Source: Lepus europaeus (Eukaryota > Chordata > Mammalia > Lagomorpha > Leporidae). Taken from it: a DNA stretch of 64,000 nucleotides. Below the pieces are notes generated by a model that saw only the letters and a list, made by a program, of their open reading frames with translations, made no database searches and was not told the origin of the DNA. The stretch is taken from NCBI RefSeq assembly GCF_033115175.1, contig NC_084840.1:77701179-77765178 (forward strand). Direction: 5' to 3'. Numbering within the stretch: the first letter of the stretch is position 1; each line of letters begins with the position of its first letter. The position numbers were made by a program, and so were the translations under genes. Positions 56,635 through 64,000 of this stretch are shown piece by piece.

Positions 56635-58921
56635 ACAACGGCATGGAGTTCACATCATGCAGTTGCATAGTCTGTACTGGACATCTCTGGTGAGGAGAAG
56701 CTCTCTACTTGCATTGTGAGGAGGCTTGATATTTTAGGATGTTCTTCCTCATAAGAAACCAACCTCCTCCTCTGCTGCACATGCCTCATAGGCTTCTGCT
56801 GGGCCACCCAATTATGGGAGCACCCAGTGGAAGCCCAGGGATTCCTTGCTTCCTTCTCAGTACCCTGACATGGTACCAAATAAAAATTTCTTGTTGCACA
56901 TCAAAGGGGCCTCCCTCACCATGAGGAACTCAGCCTCTTTCCAGAGGGACATACTCTCTCTGATAACAAGGACATATTCTCTCTGATGAACAGGACTTCC
57001 CTTGGAGCTTAGCCAGGCCAAGCATTTCATCTCTTTGACATGTTCTGTTTTCTGGACCAGGGAAGCTATGGGCACATCAGATCTTAGAGTTGTGGAACTA
57101 CTGCCAAACAATACATCAAAGACAATTTGGAGACTGTCTTGTTACAATTCAGGAAAAAAGTCAACCTAACACTTTAGAAACAAGTCCCAGCTTGGACAGA
57201 TTTTCTCTCTTTCCCTCTCTCCATCAGACCTTAAGTCACTCAACTCACAGCCCAATCCTCCCATCAGGAATTCCATAAAATGTTGTTTTGTGGAGTCTGG
57301 GAGCAAAGAGGGCATTTCTTCCTTTTCCTCCAAGGAGATCTGTTTTCTAGCCCTACATTCTGACCACAAGCTAAAGGAAGGGTCCCAACATTTTCCATTG
57401 AGCTCTTTGGCTTGGGGGAACCTGTCCTATCCTTACTGTGGCACAAAGAAACCTGTTAGGTACCTGGGCTTGGATATTGGGGCCTTCAGAGTGGAGTCTG
57501 CCTGTGGTCTCCTGGGAGGACCAGGAATCCTATGAGCACTGGTGCAATGCACTTGTGCCATCCAACATGTTAGAGGGACACAGTTGTTCCAGGAGCTGAA
57601 GAGATGCTGCCAAAGGATCCAGGCTTGTCTAGAAAGCAGGTGGTGTGAGTGACTGCCACTGAAGTGTAGGGGATGCAGCTGAGGGAAGAGAGAATGGCTG
57701 AAGAGGGGATCAACCCATTAGTGAATGCTGTAGTGTTGGGGAACCCCTTGTGATTTAGGAGGCTCCTCCAGAGAACTTAGCAGTGGACAAACGCACAACC
57801 GAGAGAAAACCAGCATGGACTGTCTGGCACAAAGAACACCAAGAACCAGCAGCACCACTGTGCCCTGCATCCCTCCTCTTTGTCCCAACCCCAGAGGAAC
57901 CTGGGCTAAAAGAAGCTGGAGTGGCTAGTGAGAGGACTGGTCAGAGCTGGCCACCACTGCCACATTGTCTTGTGACACATTTGCCTTCTACACATGCCTG
58001 CACCCATGATAGGGACCTCAAACTTCTTCCATTATAAGAAAGAAGACTGTGCCCTCAGTCTCCTACTTTGAAGTCATTTGCTAGCTAGAAGCAAGTGGCA
58101 AGGCTACTGTCCCATGGAGGACCCAGGAAGGAGACCCACCTGCCTTTACACTCTCAGATGAAGCACACCTGCAGGTCCAACTTGAAGGTCACTTTGTATG
58201 AGTTCCAGACACGCTCGTCAGAGGGAACATATTGTCTTTGGATCTTTCATAGTAGCAACTGGGCTGCTCCAAACGAGCTCAGACTCAGGTGTCATGCATC
58301 CTGCTTATGTTCCAATCCCAGTTGTCCTCATGGAGAGGTAGCTGACACATAGAAAGTGCTCCAAAAAGATTTACTGAATTGATTTTAAAGCCAAGAGCCT
58401 ACTCTCTGTGGATAGCTGTAGCATTTTCAGTATCATAGAAACAATCACTTATCTGTGTGTTTTGTAATTTGTGAACTACAAGGGCATCCTGTCTGAGATC
58501 CCTATCCTGGAGGTGGAAGGGACCTTGGAGGATGTGGCTGTTGTTCCAGCTCAAGATTATTGCTTGTTTCAGTGTATTTGGGTCCAGAGAAACCACAGAT
58601 GATACAACCTATATTTTTCTTCCAAATGTTCCTTAACAGGGAGACTTGTCCTCACAGCCATTCCTCAGTTTTATGTAGATAAGTGTTTTTAAGGACGTAA
58701 TTTTTTGTAGGTCTCCCTCTCCATAGGGAATGCCTTAGTGAATTCATTCATATGCTCAGAGTGACATGTTAGCAAGTATCTTAGAGTACTACCCCTTCAG
58801 TAGGTGAGCACTAGTCATTCCTGTCTCTGAATTTTTTTGTCTTTTATCAGATGGTTTGGATAGTTTTTCCTCTTCCTCGGGATGCGCAATATTTCTGGGA
58901 GAATTAACTATTATCTCTGTA
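56635..58921. other. Intergenic, no supported gene
   Basis: Over 2.2 kb without a recognised repeat or gene. Open frames are short (under 95 codons) and overlap on both strands. Confidence 0.3.
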
Positions 58922-59013
58922 GCTAACTAACTATATATATAGTTATATATATATATATATAGTTATATATAACTATCTTATATAACTATACATATAGTTA
59001 TATAATCTAACTG
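58922..59013. repeat. AT-rich palindromic tract
   Basis: Units of AGTTATATATA and ACTATATATA repeated in both orientations, giving long self-complementary stretches. Confidence 0.75.
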
Positions 59014-59879
59014 TACCACATGGGAATTTCAACTATGAATGATGCAATGTCCTTCATAATAAAAATCTATTATTCCCTTATCCTACAGTTATCCCTCCCT
59101 CCCTGAGGCCCCACCATTCTGCCTCTTTCTTACCACCCACATGCTTTCTGGGGGTGCAGCCAAGAGTTCTCCCAGGGAGGAAGCTGTGAAGAAATTGAAT
59201 GTCTAAATAAAGTCAAGTCTTCTCTGAGTACCTTGCAATCATTATTCAAAGAACATTTCACACATACCCTCCTTCTCTGATGGCTCAAAAAAGCCACAGG
59301 CAGCTAGGCACTATCAGTAGGCACACATACAGAAATAACGTGCCCTTTAAGCCAAGTTTTAATTTCACTGTAGTCTTTGGGGGAGAAGTGCAAAGAATGT
59401 TTAAACAATGACACATAACCAAAACTAACAAGCAGGGTTTCTAGGAGTTAGTCATTATTGTTTCATCCAAAATTAAATTCAGCATTTTTTGTAGAATCTT
59501 GATTCAATGACTTTAGGTCTGAAATAGATTTGAGTCTCTTTCTCTCTCCCTCTCTCCCTCACCACTCTGCTTTATCTAGGATGGTGTGTGTGTGATAGGA
59601 AGAGGTCACTGTAGGCATGGGGAGGGGAACAACTGTAAGATTGGGGAGTAAAGGATTCATATCATTCAGAGATTCTCTAGAGACAAGTTGTAAATGATCT
59701 TCTAAGGGATTTGGACTCTTTAAAAGAAACAGACGCTATTTTGTTTAAAACAACCTGGAGGATCAAGCAATCAATCAATGGCAATTTGTTGAAAATAGCA
59801 GAATAAATGAATTACAACATTGGCTCTCAAAGAGCTTATGCTGTAATTTCTAGAGATGAGGGTGCCAAGGTTGCCAGTT
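59014..59879. other. Intergenic, no gene seen
   Basis: Contains a CT-rich run at about 59540-59560 and an AATAAA near 59203. No repeat family was named. Confidence 0.3.
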
Positions 59880-60420
59880 CATGACTGAAGAAGACCCAGG
59901 ATACAAGGTGCAGGTCTACCAGTTGCTAACAGCTGTATAATTTTGGGCAAGGTAACTCATCTATGAAATGGGAAAATAACAGTCCTTACCCCAGAACTTT
60001 GTTTTGAATGTTAAATGAGATTTTTTTTAAATATATTTATTTAGTTATTTGAAAGGCAGAGGTACAGAAAAAAGAGGGGGTTGGGTAGAGACACAGAGAG
60101 ATCTTCCATCCACTGGTTCACTCCTCAGATGGTTGCACTGGGCACAGCTAGGCCAGGTCAGAGCCAGGAGCTTCTTGGGGTCTCCCATGTAGATGCAGGG
60201 GGTCCAAGGACTTGGGCCATCCTCCACTGCTTTTCCAAACACATCAGCAGGGAGTTGGAGCAGAAGTGGACCAGCCAGGACATGAACCATGCCCATATGG
60301 GATGGCAGAGTCACAGGCAGCAGCTTTATCCACTATATCACAACACCAGCTCCTTAAATGAGATTCTTAAAGGGCCTAGTCACAGCAAGTTTTCTATAAA
60401 TGTAAGCTATTAGCACAATC
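59880..60420 (+). repeat. MIR SINE, split by a C-type SINE
   Basis: Before the insertion: CCAGTTGCTAACAGCTGTAT AATTTTGGGCAAGG, ATGGGAAAATAACAGTCCTT. After 60366 it resumes with AGGGCCTAGTCACAGCAAGT. Confidence 0.65.
60023..60353 (-). repeat. C-type SINE nested in MIR
   Basis: TTAAATATATTTATTTAGTT, inverted body, terminal CACAACACCAGCTCC. Perfect 12-bp target duplication TTAAATGAGATT at 60011-60022 and 60354-60365. Confidence 0.92.
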
Positions 60421-60864
60421 TATAAAAATAATGCCCAAGACAACATGTGACATGATGAATAAGTGACACAATCATCAAGATTACATAAGCAGGGAATGAA
60501 GAGAGTCTTATGGGCCAGGACCAGGGTCATGCAGAGATTATGGGATGAAGATGCCCATAAAGGAAAATATTTGGCATGACTAAGGCTTTAAAAGGCCTAG
60601 CTGATATCTGTTACTGAATATACTAACTGTGACCTTCGCCTTTCTTTGGTATTGGCCTACCCCAGCCTTGGCCAGCCTGGACTGCTTTCTTTGAAGGGGT
60701 GGCAGGGTCTGTTTCCATTGTGCTGGACTCCTTCACTTTAACAGTGAGTCACTCCCAACTGATCACTCCAGGTGAGGCTGCAGATTATCTTCTAGGCCCC
60801 AAAGCAAGACACTAACAGTAAAGCACCAACCCAACCAGTCAACAGTTATGCTCCTTTACTGGTA
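60421..60864. other. Intergenic, no gene seen
   Basis: No repeat family or supported coding frame was recognised. Confidence 0.3.
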
Positions 60865-61192
60865 TTTTTTTTTTTGAAGATTTATTTATTTATTTGAGAG
60901 AGAGTTACAGATAGAGAGAGGGACAGAAAAAGAGGTCTTCCATCCACTGGTTCACTCCCCAGATGGCTGCAATGGCTGGAGCTGGGCTGATCTGAAGCCA
61001 GAAGCTAGGAACTTCCTCCAAGTCTCCCATGTGTGTGCAGGGGCCCAAGCACTTGGACCATCTTGCATTGCTTTCCCAGGCCATTAGCAGGGAGCTGCAT
61101 CAGAAATGGAGCAGCCTGGGACTCGAATTGGCACCTATATGGGATGCTGGCACCATAGGTGGAGGCTTAACCTACTCCACACCACTGTCCCC
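60865..61192 (-). repeat. C-type SINE
   Basis: T-run, GAAGATTTATTTATTTATTT, inverted body, terminal CACACCACTGTCCCC. Confidence 0.87.
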
Positions 61193-61440
61193 CTTTTTGG
61201 AGTTAAGCTAGCTATAGAAGGTTGGAGGGCAGAGCAAAGAAAATACAAGCAACCTCCTACAACCAGAATTTCAACATGTCCATTCTCCCTGTAGATTCTC
61301 ACTGGCCCAGACCTGGGAAAGTGCCAGCAGCCCCTTCTCAGAACTCCAGCTGATGACAAGTCCTGAATGAAGGACCAGGCAAGGTCATGGTACACAGAAG
61401 TCTGAAGAGAGTCAGATAAAATCTAAGTTGAATTACTTCT

Positions 61441-61766
61441 GTTTTTTTTTTTTTAAGATTTATTTATTTGATAGAGCTACAGAGAGGCAGAGGCAGAGAG
61501 AGAGACGTCTTCCATCTACTGGTTCACTCCCCAATTGGCCGCAATGGCCAGAGCTGCGCCGATCCGACGCCAGTAGCCAGGAGGTTCTTCCAGGTTTCCC
61601 ACATGGGTGCAGGAGCCCAAAGACCTGGGCCATCTTCCACCACTTTTCCAGGCCGCAGCAGAGAGCTGAATCAGAAGTGGAGCAGCTGGGACCCAAACCA
61701 GTGACCACATGGGACGCCGGTGCTGCAGACCGGGGCCTTAACCAATGTGCCACAGTGCCAGCGTCA
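61441..61766 (-). repeat. C-type SINE
   Basis: T-run, AAGATTTATTTATTTGATAG, inverted body, terminal GTGCCACAGTGCCAGCGTC. Target duplication AATTACTTCT at 61431-61440 and 61767-61776. Confidence 0.9.
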
Positions 61767-61776
61767 AATTACTTCT

Positions 61777-62464
61777 ATTCTTCTATTCAGTTATGTTTTG
61801 AGGGATTCTTTCAACAACGGTTGATTTTTGACAGCATGCACTGAGGAGAACATACAAACAAATCAAGATTCCCAGAAAACTTTGTTCATATCACATTATG
61901 GTCTAATCATCATGCTTCATACTATCTCACTCATGGCTTTCTCCAACTGGACATTCAGATCTGGCTGTGTTCTCCTCATTTCCAGTAGGGCCTATTCCAT
62001 GGCATGAATTCAAGGATTGTTAAATAAGACAGAATCCAGGACTTCAGATCTTTGCATCATACCCTGGGGGTAACATAGGTCCTCAAAGACAATACTGAGT
62101 GAAAGGATCATATTCCCTAGAGCAGAGAGCTGTGGGCATTCATAGAGGATGAGGTTCACTTACGGTGCATCTTCAGATGCTCAATAGGGAAGATGACTTC
62201 CAGGAAGCCCTTGGAGAAGGGTTAGCATCTCAATAGGCAGAGAGGGGAAGATATGAAAAAGGCACAAGTGCAGAGAACAAGGAGACAAATGTTGATTGAG
62301 CAAGTAGTGTGCTTAGGGGAGCAATGAAACAACACAAAAGGTCATGGAATCAGGTGGTGGAAGTCTGGAGAAGATACTTAGGATGCTAGGCATCATCCAG
62401 TAGGTGATACTTCCTCTTGCTCCTTGTCATTGTCATCATTCCAGCTGTGATGGAATAAGAAAAA
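61777..62464. other. Intergenic, no gene seen
   Basis: No repeat family or supported coding frame was recognised. Confidence 0.3.
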
Positions 62465-62700
62465 TAGCAGTATCTAGCATTTACTGAGGGCCTCACATGG
62501 GAGATGCTATGTTTTCAGTACTTGATATGGATTATCCATTTAATCTTCACAAGCGCTCTATGAAGAATCCTTCTATTTTATAGATGAGGAAACCAAAATG
62601 CAGAAATGTCAATCTGGCTTCTCAGCATCAAGTAGCTCATGGCAGCAGAAGAAGGATCCAAAATCCAAGCAGCATAGCTACAATGTCCCAGCCCCACCTC
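62465..62700 (-). repeat. MIR SINE
   Basis: TAGCATTTACTGAGGGCCTC, CATTTAATCTTCACAAGCGC, TATTTTATAGATGAGGAAAC: inverted MIR. Confidence 0.75.
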
Positions 62701-62920
62701 TGCTGATGTTCCTCTCCCAAGTCCGCAGTGACTGCAGGCTGTTCCTCTATGTTCCCAACCATAGCCACAAACCTCTGGTTCTGACTCTGTTCTCCACCTG
62801 ATTTTCTCAAACGAGGCCCATTTTCCCCACAACTAACTCTTGGGTTAGAAAGAAAATGATTACTGCATGCTTGCTAAGAGTGTGTCTCAGACATGATATC
62901 CCTCAGGTCATTTTACAAGG

Positions 62921-63000
62921 GCTGGGCCAAGCTACAGCCAGGAACCAGCAATTCCATCTGGTCTCCCACAGGAGTGACAGATCCATTGGCTCCCACCAGC
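62921..63000 (-). repeat. C-type SINE fragment
   Basis: GGGCTGGGCCAAGCTACAGC CAGGAACCAGCAATTCC then TGGTCTCCCACAGGAGTGAC. Only the middle part of the body remains. Confidence 0.5.
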
Positions 63001-63229
63001 AATCATTCATGCCTTATCTTTGTCCTCCTGCTCACAAACCTTTTTCTGTGCTCTTTCCATAGCCACTACTCCTGATGCCTCCTATGAGGGTAACCAAAGA
63101 CTGGACTGCTGTTTCCCAAGGTTCTCAAGGCTCATTGCTTTCAGGGCCACTTGATTGTACATAATGTTCCCTTCCCCACTCTCAGAGTCTCACACATCCC
63201 TCCCAAAACAGTTGCTTAAGCTTCTACCT

Positions 63230-63552
63230 CTGGGATCAGCATTGAGCCACAGGAGTTAAGCTACTGCTTATAATATCAATAATGCCAACATCTCATATCC
63301 AAGCACTAGCTTGAGTTCCAGTTGCTTCATTTTTGACCCAACTTCCTGCTAATGCACCTGGGAAGGCAGTAGAAGATGGCCCACGTACAAGGGCCTCTGT
63401 CACTCCTGTGGAAGATCAGATGGAATTCCTGGTTCCTGGCTGTAGCTTGGCCCAGCCCTTGTTGATGTAGCCATTTGGCTCACTTGCTCTCTCTCTCTCT
63501 CTCTCTCTCTCTCATGATCTGTATCTTAAATAAATAAATATATTGTTTCCAA
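63230..63552 (+). repeat. Old C-type SINE
   Basis: GGGATCAGCATTGAGCCACA, GCAGTAGAAGATGGCCCACG, (CT)n at about 63488-63513, AAATAAATAAATATATTG. Near-identical flanks AAGCTTCTACCT / AAGCCTCTACCT. Confidence 0.82.
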
Positions 63553-63564
63553 AAGCCTCTACCT

Positions 63565-63985
63565 TTAACCCTCTCATATGGAACTCAAAAACCTTTATAG
63601 GATCAGTTGGAGGACTGATTACCACCATCTTCCATCTCCACCATAGAAACTCAGGCATGAAACTTCCTCTTGATTTTTGCCCTCACCAAAATGCAAATTC
63701 TCCAGATGAACAATCAGAGAGCAGTGAGTGAGGGTGTTTGAGGCCTCAGTCTCAACTTAGACTCAAATTGAAGGAACCATCTATGAGCAGCTCTTAAACA
63801 TCAATTGTTGACATCTATTTCACCTCTTCTTTTCAAACTTCAACAGAGTGAAAGAAAGCTAAATTGGCTCATTCCATCCTTAATTAACAATTCTAATAAA
63901 AAAAAAACCTTTGGTCAGAGTTACATACTGGAATTTTAAGGATGAAATGTAGTGTTGTCTTCATTTGCTTAAAAACAGTGTAGGT
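63565..63985. other. Intergenic, no gene seen
   Basis: AT-moderate; an A9-like run at about 63899-63907. No recognised repeat or gene. Confidence 0.3.
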
Positions 63986-64000
63986 GGGGCTGGCGCAGCG
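63986..64000 (+). repeat. Start of a C-type SINE, cut by the window end
   Basis: GGGGCTGGCGCAGCG matches the 5' head of the C-repeat. Confidence 0.6.

Overview
This is a stretch of mammalian, almost certainly lagomorph (rabbit or hare), nuclear DNA. The evidence is the very high density of tRNA-derived C-type SINEs. They begin with a GGCCGGCGCCG or GGGGCCRGCRC head, carry a B-box-like GGTTCTAGTCCC, and end in a CT-rich stretch followed by an A or AAATAAATAAAT tail. There is also a rabbit-type L1 3' UTR and a shared mammalian background of MIR, L2, L1M, MaLR LTRs and a hAT relic. Nothing bacterial or viral is present as an active unit, and no rRNA, CRISPR or operon structure was seen.

Only one gene is convincing: an intronless calmodulin-like gene at 21378-21782 (+), best called CALML3. 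It sits in a roughly 3 kb unique island with CCAAT, KLF/GC-type and TTAAA promoter motifs upstream and a double AATAAA at 22654-22664. The protein is 134 residues instead of the family's 149. Two in-frame gaps of 6 and 9 residues fall in EF-hand 2, while EF-hands 1, 3 and 4 are intact. This is the most interesting biological observation in the window.

Layout. 1-20 kb: mostly intergenic, with about 13 C-SINEs of different ages, MIR and MLT1 fragments, a 112-bp L1 insertion (7778-7889), and a decayed hAT-type transposase relic (about 13.8-15.5 kb) into which two SINEs have inserted. 20-27 kb: the CALML3 island, then a double SINE insertion at one target (23.98-24.72 kb), then a unique GC-moderate segment with candidate regulatory motifs (25.4-26.4 kb). 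27-34.5 kb: unique sequence with L2, MaLR LTRs and a minus-strand rabbit L1 3' UTR. 34.6-39.75 kb: a decayed L1M ORF2/3' UTR broken up by at least seven SINE insertions and a palindromic MITE. 40-42 kb: an unusual LTR-like retroposed element with a 10-bp target duplication, then an opposite-strand L1M 3' end. 42-52 kb: MIRs, an inverted SINE pair, CA-rich tracts, another palindromic MITE and a tail-to-tail pair of MLT1 LTRs. 52-64 kb: mostly unclassified sequence with more C-SINEs and an AT-rich palindrome near 58.9 kb.

Most long open reading frames here are antisense or sense shadows of the SINEs and were not annotated. Repeat family names are from recognition by eye, without a library search. 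Coordinates are most secure where a target-site duplication could be read.
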